Origin: JBGZFC01 sp041846575
GTDB lineage: Bacteria > Bacteroidota > Bacteroidia > Bacteroidales > Dysgonomonadaceae
Reading direction: 5' to 3'
Length of the DNA stretch: 40,530 bases
NCBI GenBank assembly: GCA_041846575.1
Contig: JBGZFC010000004.1
Coordinates: 1 to 40,530, forward strand
A program made the translations under genes and the position numbers. The notes under the pieces are model-generated. The model did not search any database and had not been told where the DNA came from. It saw nothing but the letters and a program-made list of their open reading frames with translations. Positions 6,873-15,673 of the stretch are shown one piece after another (position 1 is the first letter of the stretch; every line of letters begins with the position of its first letter).

Positions 6873-9443
6873 ATGAAAACAAGAAAAATATTTATTCCTT
6901 TTTTATTATTGATATTTTCTACCGGATTATATGCCCAATCTCGTCCCATTACGCTATCCTCTAAAAACAGACCGATAAAAGAGGTGCTGTCTGAAATAGA
7001 ACAGAAAAGCGGTTACCGTATTCTCTATAACGACGAAGTAGTCGCCGATGACTTGCGAGTATCGGTTAATGCACAAAATGTAGCCGTAAAAGATTTATTG
7101 GAAATAATGTTGCAAAATACAGAATTGACGTTTATATTACAATCGAATGAACTGATTGTAATAACCCAAAAAGAGTTTACCCAAACCACGAACCAAATCA
7201 CAGGCTTGGTGGTGGATGAAACCGGCGAACCCGTTCCGTTTGCTAACGTGGTGCAACTTTCATTACCCGACTCTACTTTTATCAACGGTGCGAGCACGGG
7301 CGTAAACGGACGGTTTTCGCTGGAACGAAAAGGCAACCCAGTCGTGTTGTTGGAAATCACGTTTTTGGGTTACGAACGTTACCATGCCGAAGTAGCCGAA
7401 AGTAGCCTTGGCATAATACGCCTGAAACCCGAAACTACTATGCTGGGCGAAGTAACGGTTACGGCAAGTCGTCCGGTACACAAAATGGAAACCGACGGTA
7501 TCGTAACATCGGTACAAAATACATTGTTGGCAAGACTTGGTACTGCTAATGATGTTCTTAGTCAGCTTCCTTTTGTTAAGGGAGGAGATGGAAGTTATTC
7601 CGTTTTTGGCAGAGGTAAACCGCTGATATACATTAATAACCGATTGATGCGAGATGCTAACGAACTGAGCCAACTCAACAGCGCCGATATTAAAGATGTG
7701 AAAGTAATCCTTACTCCTGGTTCACAATACGACGCGTCGGTGGGTTCCGTTATCCGCATCACTACCGTGAAGCCTGTAGGCGAAGGATTGAGCGGACAAC
7801 TGTATGGGTATGTTTACCAAAGGAGATTATTCAGTCATTATGAGTTTATCAATTTGAATTACCGCAAAGGCAAAAGTGATGTTTTTGGAACCTTAAGTTT
7901 TGGAAAAACGGCATATTCTCAAAATCAAGAAGATGAAAACATTTTATTCTTGGATGCGCAATACCGTACGCAAACAAAGAATAAACAAATATCTAATAAC
8001 TTGTCATGGAACAGTAATGTAGGTATAAACTACTCTTTTACTCCAACACATTTAATAGGAATTAGGTATAATTACAGCAAAATACCCAAAGGAGCGTTCT
8101 ACATTCCAAGCGAACTTCATCATGATATTAATGGTGTGGAAGATAATTTGTTACAAGGTAAAGATACACGTAAAATGACGAATGAACGGAATTATTTAAA
8201 TCTTTACTATCATCGGGAATTCAATAACAACACATTATTCCATCTTGAGGGAGATTTGGTAAAGGGAAATCAGACCAACAAACAGTCAATATGGTTTGAA
8301 AATATGAATAAATCCGAAACGGCAACAGTAGAAAACATCAATCTGTCAAACTATTCGCTTTATGCTGCAAAAGCATTTGTAGAAACACCGTTGTTGGGTG
8401 GCAAGATGACTATAGGAAGCGACTTATCTTATACCGATAATAAACAAGACTATCGGATGTTTACGGAAGACGTTGCACAAGACTTACCGTCGAATAAGAA
8501 CAATGCCGTTCAGCAATTAATTGCCGGATTTGCGACTTATGACCGTGTGCTGAATAACATAACACTCAGTGCCGGACTTAGATATGAGTATATCAACTTC
8601 GAATACTATTTGAACGGCAAGCTAAGCGATGAGCAGAGCCGCACTTATAACAACCTTTTTCCGACCTTGTCCGTTGGTTATAAAATCAATAACGTGAATA
8701 TGTCGCTCGGTTATCGCACCATTGTCCGACGTCCCAATTACACCAATCTTCGAAGCAGCATCGCATACAATAATCCGTATGCATATGAAGGAGGCAATCC
8801 GTCACTATTGCCGATGTACACTAAAAAATTGTCTTATCTTTTTGGGTGGAAAGATCTGCAGGCTGAAATTTCATATAGTTGGATAAAAGACAATCTGTTG
8901 TTTGTTGGCAAACAGTTTGAAAACAAACCCATAAGTCTTTCTACAATGGTAAATTTGCCTCGAAGTCAACGTTTGGACACCTATATAAGTTATGCTCCTA
9001 AAATTGCATGGTGGAAGCCCGCTTATAGTATCGGGGTACATAAACAAAACCTGACTTATGAAGGCAGAAAATATAATAAACCTTACGTGTCTTATACTTG
9101 GAATAACTTATTTGAATTACCCAATGATTTTTTATTAAGTGTGAATATGCGTGGAAATTTAGAGGGGAATGACGATGTATTACTCTATAAATCAGGCTTC
9201 CGTACCGATGTGAGAATTAACAAACGATTGATGGATAGGAAATTAAGCATATCTCTACTTGCGACAGATATTTTTGTTACAGGTTTAGAGCGGTGGAGTA
9301 TTCTCACGGAAAACAGACTGTTCAACAAATGGAATGACGGAGATAATCGCGGTGTATATCTGATTTTATCATACAACTTTAACACGACTCGCAGTAAATA
9401 CAAAGGACAAGGCGCAGCCAACGAGGAGCGCAATCGTTTGTAA
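6873..9443 (+). CDS. STN-domain outer-membrane beta-barrel protein, copy 1
   Basis: 856 residues. A signal peptide (1-21, ending LYA) is followed by an STN domain (about 25-100) that can contact FecR. A carboxypeptidase-regulatory-like Ig fold comes next (about 108-195, ITGLVVDETGEPVPFANVV). A plug-like segment (about 200-310) and a large C-terminal barrel of the OMP_b-brl_3 type complete it. It is TonB-receptor-like but not a classical SusC, and no SusD follows. It lies 74 bp after fecR and 28 bp before its paralogue, so all three are likely co-transcribed. Its STN-coding DNA is almost identical to that of the second copy although the rest has diverged. G+C falls visibly in the barrel half compared with the first 600 bp. 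The ligand is unknown. Confidence 0.9.
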   Translation: MKTRKIFIPFLLLIFSTGLYAQSRPITLSSKNRPIKEVLSEIEQKSGYRILYNDEVVADDLRVSVNAQNVAVKDLLEIMLQNTELTFILQSNELIVITQKEFTQTTNQITGLVVDETGEPVPFANVVQLSLPDSTFINGASTGVNGRFSLERKGNPVVLLEITFLGYERYHAEVAESSLGIIRLKPETTMLGEVTVTASRPVHKMETDGIVTSVQNTLLARLGTANDVLSQLPFVKGGDGSYSVFGRGKPLIYINNRLMRDANELSQLNSADIKDVKVILTPGSQYDASVGSVIRITTVKPVGEGLSGQLYGYVYQRRLFSHYEFINLNYRKGKSDVFGTLSFGKTAYSQNQEDENILFLDAQYRTQTKNKQISNNLSWNSNVGINYSFTPTHLIGIRYNYSKIPKGAFYIPSELHHDINGVEDNLLQGKDTRKMTNERNYLNLYYHREFNNNTLFHLEGDLVKGNQTNKQSIWFENMNKSETATVENINLSNYSLYAAKAFVETPLLGGKMTIGSDLSYTDNKQDYRMFTEDVAQDLPSNKNNAVQQLIAGFATYDRVLNNITLSAGLRYEYINFEYYLNGKLSDEQSRTYNNLFPTLSVGYKINNVNMSLGYRTIVRRPNYTNLRSSIAYNNPYAYEGGNPSLLPMYTKKLSYLFGWKDLQAEISYSWIKDNLLFVGKQFENKPISLSTMVNLPRSQRLDTYISYAPKIAWWKPAYSIGVHKQNLTYEGRKYNKPYVSYTWNNLFELPNDFLLSVNMRGNLEGNDDVLLYKSGFRTDVRINKRLMDRKLSISLLATDIFVTGLERWSILTENRLFNKWNDGDNRGVYLILSYNFNTTRSKYKGQGAANEERNRL
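6957..7060 (+). repeat. 104-bp near-identical segment, first copy
   Basis: These 104 bp, encoding most of the STN domain of the first barrel protein, match 9556-9659 in the second with only two mismatches (7017 C/T and 7043 C/A). Both differences are silent. Identity drops sharply on both sides. Confidence 0.9.
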
Positions 9444-9471
9444 ATCTCAAAATGAAAAAACAAAAAAAAAT

Positions 9472-12096
9472 ATGCAATACAGAACAATCCTCATCACAAT
9501 ACTATTATCTTTGGTTTCGGTTGGGTTGATTGCCCAATCCAAACAAATATCACTTTCCTCTAAAAACAGACCGATAAAAGAGGTGCTGTCTGAAATAGAA
9601 CAGAAAAGCGGTTATCGTATTCTCTATAACGACGAAGTAGTAGCCGATGACTTGCGAGTGTCAGTAGAAACCGCTAATGAAAGCGTTGAGAACATATTGA
9701 AAACGATATTACAAAATAGTGACTTGACATTTATTCCGCAATCCGAAGAGCTAATCATTATCACAAAACAAGAATACGTCGGCGAACGTGCCGAAATATT
9801 CGGTACGGTTACAGACGAACACGGTAATCCTGTGGCGTTTGCCAATATAGTTTTGTTTCAGCCTGAAGACACTACAAAAATGGGTTACGGTGCCGTAACA
9901 GACATAAAAGGTTACTACAAATTGGCAAACGTGAAACCAAACAGTTACAGACTACAAGTATCGTTTGTTGGTTATAAAACATGCCACACAAATTTAACTG
10001 TTCCAGAATCGAATACACACCCAATTGTACAAAATTTTACCCTTGTAACAGATGAATTGGTGTTGAAAGAGTTGGTTGTAGAAGGACAACGCCCAGCTCT
10101 AAAAGTAGATGACGGAAAACTTGTGTATCATATTCCTGCGTTGTTAAAAAACACGTCGGCAACGAATGTTTATGATGCAGCGAAAGAGATTCCCGGTATT
10201 ATGGAGCAAGACGACAATCTATTACTTATCGGTACAAGTGGAATGACTGTATTGCTAAACGATAAAAAAACATCTATGACATACGCTCAGCTTATGGCAT
10301 TGCTTAAAAGTATTCCGTTTTCGCGTGTGGAAGATATAGAGATTATGTATAGTGCACCACCACAATACAATATTCGCGGGGCGGCAATAAATGTTAAGTT
10401 GAAACAGTCGGTGGAAGATGTGTTGCAAAACACGTGGCAAGGCGAAATAGAAGGCAAATATGAGCAAAAAACTTATGGCGCCGGAGAAGTCAGAACCAAT
10501 ATGCTTTATACGGGAAAGAATACGATTGTGGATGCCTCTTATTTGTATCGTGAACGTAAGAGTTACAGCGAAGAAGAGCTTACGGCAGAACACACTCTTA
10601 ACGGCAAGGTGTATGACATTAAACAAACGGGTAACGGAATAGGAAAAGGCGATACGCATAACGCAAGATTGGCGTTGCAACACACTTTTCAGAACAAAGA
10701 CAAAGCAGAGGTTTCTTACACGGGGATATTCAGTGATACACATTCTGTACGTACTGCATCAACTAATATCGATGGCACGATAACCGACTCGCGAACAACC
10801 TTATCCGGTCCATCATCCACGCATAATTTTAAAGCAGACTATTCGGTACATTTCGGACTAAATATGGGAGCGGATTATACTTTGTATAGCGACAATTCGG
10901 ACTATTTTCTTCAAAACACTATTGCGGCATCGTCCGAAAACGATAAAACATTATCTTATCAATCTAAACAAAAAATAGCCCGAATAATGTTTTACGCTAA
11001 TCAGTCGCATCAATTAAAAAGCAATTGGAGCATTGATTATGGATTTAATTATTCGGGAGCAGATACAAAGAATCGCTCAGATGCGAGCCAAAACGGTTCT
11101 GTTTTTGAAGATGCTTCTTTCGATACACAACAAAAGGAGCATATTTGGAACTTTTTTGCCGGAGTTTCTAAGTCGTTTTCTAAAAAATTATCGGCTCAAA
11201 TGTCTTTATCGGCAGAGTATTACAAAGCAGTTGAAACTCGTGACGGAAAAACAAATCTGCTTTGGAATGATGTGGTATGGTTTCCCACTTTAAATGTAAG
11301 TTATTATCCGTCGGAGAAACATATTTTTCAACTCGCTTTGTCTTCAGACAAGACCTATCCTTCGTATTGGAGTTTGAACCCGAATGTTTATTACATCAGC
11401 TCTTATGGGGTAACTTATGGCAATCCGCATTTGCGACCGCAACGCGATTATGGTGTGAGTCTCACTTATATTTACAAGCGGAAATATGTTATTCGTCCTT
11501 ATTTCAATCATTTAGCTGATTATTTCATTCAATTGCCGTATCAATCGCCCGAAAAGTTGCAACAGGAGTTTGTAGAGCAAAATTTTAATTTTAGACAGAA
11601 TATGGGTCTATTGGGTGTGGTGCCGTTTAAATTAGGCAATCGGGTTTCATCGAGAATAACCGCCAATATTATGTATATGCGTGAAAAAGATGATGATTTT
11701 TTCGATATACCTTTCGATAGAAAAGCTATTTTCGGAATTTTAAATATGAGTCATGATATTATTCTTTACAATAAGCCCAATTTGCAAATGAATGTTTCGG
11801 GATATGTTGCTACACCAACAGCCATTCAAGGTATTTTTGATTTAGGGGCTTCGGGTAATCTTGCGGGTGCACTTACATGGACATTCGCACAAGATAAGGC
11901 AAAATTAGTTTTAAGAGGAGAGGATTTGCTTAATACACGTACACCTGTGGCATCTGTTAATTTTAAAGGACAAAAAAGCCGATTAGAAACATTTCAAGAT
12001 AAGCGTATGGTCTCTCTTTCTTTTATCTATCGCTTTGGCGAATATAAGGAAAAAGAACGTAAAACAGTTGACACATCACGGTTTGGAACGAATTGA
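9472..12096 (+). CDS. STN-domain outer-membrane beta-barrel protein, copy 2
   Basis: This 874-residue paralogue of the preceding gene has the same order. There is a signal peptide (1-21, ending LIA), an STN domain (about 25-100), a carboxypeptidase-regulatory fold (about 108-192, GTVTDEHGNPVAFANIV), a plug-like segment and a C-terminal barrel. Residues 29-65 are identical to copy 1 at protein level, whereas the barrels are widely diverged. Two receptors sharing one signalling domain suggests that both report to the same FecR while binding different ligands (inference). The stop TGA at 12094-12096 lies inside the right copy of the 23-bp repeat. It is followed by a strong terminator at 12121. 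Confidence 0.9.
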   Translation: MQYRTILITILLSLVSVGLIAQSKQISLSSKNRPIKEVLSEIEQKSGYRILYNDEVVADDLRVSVETANESVENILKTILQNSDLTFIPQSEELIIITKQEYVGERAEIFGTVTDEHGNPVAFANIVLFQPEDTTKMGYGAVTDIKGYYKLANVKPNSYRLQVSFVGYKTCHTNLTVPESNTHPIVQNFTLVTDELVLKELVVEGQRPALKVDDGKLVYHIPALLKNTSATNVYDAAKEIPGIMEQDDNLLLIGTSGMTVLLNDKKTSMTYAQLMALLKSIPFSRVEDIEIMYSAPPQYNIRGAAINVKLKQSVEDVLQNTWQGEIEGKYEQKTYGAGEVRTNMLYTGKNTIVDASYLYRERKSYSEEELTAEHTLNGKVYDIKQTGNGIGKGDTHNARLALQHTFQNKDKAEVSYTGIFSDTHSVRTASTNIDGTITDSRTTLSGPSSTHNFKADYSVHFGLNMGADYTLYSDNSDYFLQNTIAASSENDKTLSYQSKQKIARIMFYANQSHQLKSNWSIDYGFNYSGADTKNRSDASQNGSVFEDASFDTQQKEHIWNFFAGVSKSFSKKLSAQMSLSAEYYKAVETRDGKTNLLWNDVVWFPTLNVSYYPSEKHIFQLALSSDKTYPSYWSLNPNVYYISSYGVTYGNPHLRPQRDYGVSLTYIYKRKYVIRPYFNHLADYFIQLPYQSPEKLQQEFVEQNFNFRQNMGLLGVVPFKLGNRVSSRITANIMYMREKDDDFFDIPFDRKAIFGILNMSHDIILYNKPNLQMNVSGYVATPTAIQGIFDLGASGNLAGALTWTFAQDKAKLVLRGEDLLNTRTPVASVNFKGQKSRLETFQDKRMVSLSFIYRFGEYKEKERKTVDTSRFGTN
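9556..9659 (+). repeat. 104-bp near-identical segment, second copy
   Basis: Partner of 6957-7060 with two silent mismatches. The boundaries coincide with the FecR-contacting STN domain. Confidence 0.9.
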
Positions 12097-12115
12097 TATT
12101 AAGTAGCAGTTACTT
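12093..12115 (+). repeat. Right copy of the 23-bp direct repeat
   Basis: Exact copy of 4111-4133. Here it contains the stop codon of the last barrel gene and only the left half of the hairpin seen in the other copy; the complementary arm is missing. Confidence 0.85.
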
Positions 12116-12118
12116 AGA

Positions 12119-12163
12119 AAAAGAAACCCATTCGACAACTTTCTGTCGAATGGGCTTCTTATT
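12119..12163. terminator. Bidirectional terminator between convergent genes
   Basis: CCCATTCGACA (12127-12137) and TGTCGAATGGG (12144-12154) are perfectly complementary with a 6-nt loop. An A-rich stretch lies on one side and CTTCTTATT on the other. It separates the plus-strand barrel gene from the minus-strand superoxide dismutase. Confidence 0.85.
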
Positions 12164-12184
12164 AATCAAAAATAAAAATCAATT

Positions 12185-12877
12185 TTAGTATCTGCTGCTT
12201 ACTACATCCCAGTCAATAATGTCCCATATTGCTTTTATGTGGTCTGCACGACGATTTTGGTAATCAAGATAGTAAGAGTGTTCCCATACATCGAATCCCA
12301 ATATTGGAGTTAAATCTTTTGTAACAGGATTTCCGGCATTCGATTCTTTTTCGATGGATAATTTACCATCTTTATCTTTCGCCAACCATGCCCAACCCGA
12401 GCCGAAAAGACCAACTGCTGCAGCACTGAACTCTTCTTTAAATTTTTCGAATGAGCCGTATTGTGCATTAATGGCTTCTGCCAATTTGCCTTTTGGTTCG
12501 CCACCACCATTCTTTTTGAATGATGTGAAATATAGATTGTGATTCAGAACTTGTCCTGCATTGTTAAATATAGCTCCATCGCTCTCTTTTACTATTGTGA
12601 TTAAATCGTCAATATTTTCAAATTTTGTTCCAACGATTAGTCTGTTTAAATTGTCAACATAGGCTTGTAGGTGTTTACCATAATGAAGTTCTATTGTTTC
12701 TTTACTAATAACCGCTTCTAATGCATCGGTTGAATAGGGTAGTGCTACTTTTTCAAATTTCATTGTTTTTGTGTTTTTAAAATTGTTATACTTATTATTT
12801 GCCTTGATATTTGTAGTTCCACTTATTAATATTACCAAAAATAATGTGGATAAATGATATGATATTTTTCTCATCAT
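12185..12877 (-). CDS. sodB: Fe-type superoxide dismutase with N-terminal signal peptide
   Basis: Superoxide dismutase of the Fe/Mn family, which converts superoxide to peroxide and oxygen. Ligands are visible as H65 (HYGKH), H113 (QVLNHNLYF), D196 and H200 (FDVWEHSYYLDYQNRR). Gln109 in FNNAGQ, rather than the MnSOD pattern, points to the Fe or cambialistic type, as in other Bacteroidota. The 230-residue length is about 38 more than a cytosolic enzyme. The extra part, MMRKISYHLSTLFLVILISG ending NIKA, looks like a real Sec signal peptide, so a periplasmic form is likely. An internal ATG (Met39, MKFEKVALPY) stands at the usual cytosolic start and could give a second form. It is a single gene on the minus strand. 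Confidence 0.92.
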   Translation of the reverse strand: MMRKISYHLSTLFLVILISGTTNIKANNKYNNFKNTKTMKFEKVALPYSTDALEAVISKETIELHYGKHLQAYVDNLNRLIVGTKFENIDDLITIVKESDGAIFNNAGQVLNHNLYFTSFKKNGGGEPKGKLAEAINAQYGSFEKFKEEFSAAAVGLFGSGWAWLAKDKDGKLSIEKESNAGNPVTKDLTPILGFDVWEHSYYLDYQNRRADHIKAIWDIIDWDVVSSRY

Positions 12878-12996
12878 ACTCTTTTATATTATTGTTATAC
12901 CAACTTATAACGAATAATAGCAAAAAAAGTTCACTAATCTTTATATCGATTATTGCTAATAAAATCGATGTGTTATAGATGTTATCAATAATATTG

Positions 12997-13024
12997 AAAA
13001 GGCAAGTTCGAAATCGGAAGTTGC
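12997..13024 (-). terminator. Probable terminator of ftsH
   Basis: On the minus strand GCAACTTC and GAACTTGC form a stem with one mismatch directly after the ftsH stop, followed by CTTTTC. The weak stem and short T-run make this moderate. Confidence 0.45.
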
Positions 13025-15073
13025 TTAATTTTGATTTTCGTCTTCCTCGTTTGTTGTAATATTTGGCTCAATAGAGGGAGTGGAGTCGTTATCCGGATTT
13101 GAGTTTTCGTTGTTCATAATTTCCTGAGAGCGGGAAATCCATTGTCTCTTGCCAAATATCTCTTCCAAGTTCTCTGCAAAAATAATCTCTTTCTCCAATA
13201 AAATATTTGCCAGAGTTTTATGCCCTTCCGCATGTTCGGAAAGAAGTTGTTTTGCTCTTTCATATTGTTCGGCGATAAGTTTTTTCACTTCGCTGTCTAT
13301 GACTTCGGCTGTATTTTCACTATATGGTTTTTGGAAAGTATAATCTTGTCCGGTTGAGTCGTAATAGCTGAGATTTGGTAATTTATCGCTCATACCTAAA
13401 TATGAAATCATGCCGTATGCCTGTTTCGTAACTCTCTCTAAATCATTTACCGCACCTGAGGAAACTCGTCCGATAAACACATCTTCGGCTGCACGACCTC
13501 CTAACAGGGCGCACATCTCGTCAAGCATCTGCTCTTTTGTGGTGATTTGTCGTTCTTCAGGCAGGTACCAAGCTGCACCAAGAGCTTTGCCTCGTGGCAC
13601 AATGGTAACTTTCACCAGAGGATTGGCGTGTTCCAGAAACCAGCTTAGAGTGGCATGTCCTGCCTCGTGTATGGCAATTGTTCGTTTCTCTTCTTCAGTA
13701 ATGATTTTGTTCTTCTTTTCAAGTCCGCCCACAATTCTGTCAACTGCACTAAGGAAGTCATCTTTATCTACAAACTTCTTTTTATTACGAGCGGCAATAA
13801 GAGCTGCTTCATTACATACGTTTGCTATGTCGGCACCTGAAAAACCGGGTGTTTGTCGTGCAAGAAAGTCAATATCAACAGTTTCGTCGATTTTAATGGG
13901 ACGAAGGTGTACTTTGAAGATCTCTTTTCGGTCGTTTAAATCAGGCAATTCTACATAGATTTGTCTGTCGAATCTTCCCGCTCTCAATAGAGCTTTATCC
14001 AAGATGTCAACTCTGTTTGTCGCTGCTAAAATAATAACACCACTGTTTGACCCGAATCCGTCCATTTCGGTAAGAAGTTGGTTCAGCGTGTTTTCTCTTT
14101 CGTCGTTAGAGCCGAAATTTGCATTTTTACCGCGTGCTCTACCTACGGCGTCAATCTCATCGATAAATACAATACAGGGAGCTTTCTCTTTTGCTTGGCG
14201 GAACAGATCGCGTACACGCGATGCACCCACACCGACAAACATTTCCACGAAATCGGAACCTGAAATAGAGAAAAAAGGCACATTGGCTTCGCCTGCAACA
14301 GCTTTTGCCAAAAGTGTTTTACCTGTTCCCGGAGGACCTACGAGTAAGGCTCCTTTCGGTATTTTTCCACCCAAGTTAGTATAGTTTGCAGGATGTTTTA
14401 AAAACTCAACAATCTCTTGAACCTCTTCTTTGGCTTCAGAAAGACCGGCAACATCATTAAAGTTTACTTTTGTTCCGGCTTCTTTGTCAAACAGTTGAGC
14501 TTTAGATTTTCCAACGTTGAAAATGCCACCGCTGCCTCCCATACCTCCACTGCCGCCTTGCATACGGCGCATCATCCAGAACCAAAATATGATAAGCAGA
14601 GCAAAGGGCAAAAGTGATACTAAAATATTTAATAACTCCGATGATTTGTCAAACTTAACTTCAATATCGTATTTGTTCTCTATTTTTACTGAATCAATAA
14701 AATCGGAAGCTCCTTGTGTGGAGGGAATTTTTACTATGATGAACGGATTAGACAAAAACTTCGCGGCATCATCTTTAAAAACTTGATTTACAGATTCTCC
14801 TCTAACCTTAGCCTCAGCAATATCCTTGTTGCTGAAAATGGTTATACTCTCGATTCTGTTGTCCGAAACATATTGTTGAAAATCAGACCATGTTATCTCC
14901 TTCGTCCTTTTATCTTGTCCGAAAAAGTAGAATCCTATAAGTATCATAAAGAAAATAGAATAAATCCAGTAAACAGTTGACGGACTTTTGCGACCACCTA
15001 ATTTCGGACGTGGAGATTTTGGTCTTTGTTGTTGACCATTATTGTTTTTATTATTAAGATTCTTATTGTTCAT
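13025..15073 (-). CDS. ftsH: ATP-dependent zinc metalloprotease FtsH
   Basis: This 682-residue membrane-anchored AAA+ protease degrades membrane and regulatory proteins; in enterobacteria it also controls LpxC turnover. There are two transmembrane helices (about 33-52 and 147-167) around a periplasmic domain. Then come Walker A GPPGTGKT (236-243), Walker B IVFIDEIDA, the second region of homology ATNRVDILDKALLRAGRFDR and the zinc site HEAGH (459-463). The N-terminus is Asn/Gln-rich and the tail is acidic, as is usual in the phylum. It is the last gene of a minus-strand run that includes rsfS and the lipid A genes. Proximity to lpxC is notable because FtsH regulates lipid A elsewhere, although that link is not shown here. 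Confidence 0.97.
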   Translation of the reverse strand: MNNKNLNNKNNNGQQQRPKSPRPKLGGRKSPSTVYWIYSIFFMILIGFYFFGQDKRTKEITWSDFQQYVSDNRIESITIFSNKDIAEAKVRGESVNQVFKDDAAKFLSNPFIIVKIPSTQGASDFIDSVKIENKYDIEVKFDKSSELLNILVSLLPFALLIIFWFWMMRRMQGGSGGMGGSGGIFNVGKSKAQLFDKEAGTKVNFNDVAGLSEAKEEVQEIVEFLKHPANYTNLGGKIPKGALLVGPPGTGKTLLAKAVAGEANVPFFSISGSDFVEMFVGVGASRVRDLFRQAKEKAPCIVFIDEIDAVGRARGKNANFGSNDERENTLNQLLTEMDGFGSNSGVIILAATNRVDILDKALLRAGRFDRQIYVELPDLNDRKEIFKVHLRPIKIDETVDIDFLARQTPGFSGADIANVCNEAALIAARNKKKFVDKDDFLSAVDRIVGGLEKKNKIITEEEKRTIAIHEAGHATLSWFLEHANPLVKVTIVPRGKALGAAWYLPEERQITTKEQMLDEMCALLGGRAAEDVFIGRVSSGAVNDLERVTKQAYGMISYLGMSDKLPNLSYYDSTGQDYTFQKPYSENTAEVIDSEVKKLIAEQYERAKQLLSEHAEGHKTLANILLEKEIIFAENLEEIFGKRQWISRSQEIMNNENSNPDNDSTPSIEPNITTNEEDENQN

Positions 15074-15231
15074 TTATATTAATTGTAATGTGTTGATTTG
15101 TATAATAATAGTTAGAGAGAATAGCAACTCAGGCGATTTGTTTGTGTTCAAAATCGAATTGTTAAATAAAAAAATGTATTAGCAATGCCAAATTCTCAAT
15201 TATTATTAAACAAATTACAAGAGAATAAGTT

Positions 15232-15591
15232 TTAATTGATATTTGGAATTTTTTCTATCGGCGCATCTTCCCAAAGGTTATCAATATTATAGAACGTTCT
15301 CAATTCGGGTACGAATATATGTACAATAATGGTTCCGTAGTCAATTCCTATCCATTCTGCCTGTTGTTTGCCTTGTACTCTAATCGGACTCTCTTGTTTG
15401 TTCTTTTTTACAAACTCTTCAACAGATTCTGCAACAGCCGAAACTTGTGTGGGAGTGTTACCTTCGCAGATTACAAAATACTCACAAACGGCTCCGGATA
15501 TTTTTTTAAGTGAAATAACGGTAATGTTTTTACCTTTTTTTTCCTGAATACCTTCAATGATAGATTTTAATAGTATGTTCTCTTCTTTCAT
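15232..15591 (-). CDS. rsfS: Ribosome silencing factor RsfS
   Basis: This 119-residue RsfS/Iojap-family protein binds ribosomal protein uL14 on the large subunit and blocks subunit joining when nutrients are short. Diagnostic stretches are the CEYFVICEGNTPTQVSAVAE block, GKQQAEWIGIDYGTIIVHIF and the ending LENLW-like DNLWEDA. It is placed 158 bp upstream of ftsH, a gene pair common in Bacteroidota. Its start ATG follows a short AT-rich leader. Confidence 0.95.
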   Translation of the reverse strand: MKEENILLKSIIEGIQEKKGKNITVISLKKISGAVCEYFVICEGNTPTQVSAVAESVEEFVKKNKQESPIRVQGKQQAEWIGIDYGTIIVHIFVPELRTFYNIDNLWEDAPIEKIPNIN

Positions 15592-15673
15592 TCTTAGTTT
15601 TTAATAAATTAGGTTATAAAGATAGCTTGTTTTTCTAAATTAATTCTGTCATTTCTAAGCAAACTTAATTCGA

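Noticed and set aside
6873..12096. SusC/SusD-type polysaccharide utilisation locus
   Set aside because: No SusD-like lipoprotein, no glycan-degrading enzyme and the barrels are of the OMP_b-brl_3 type, so the block is better seen as a signalling/receptor unit.
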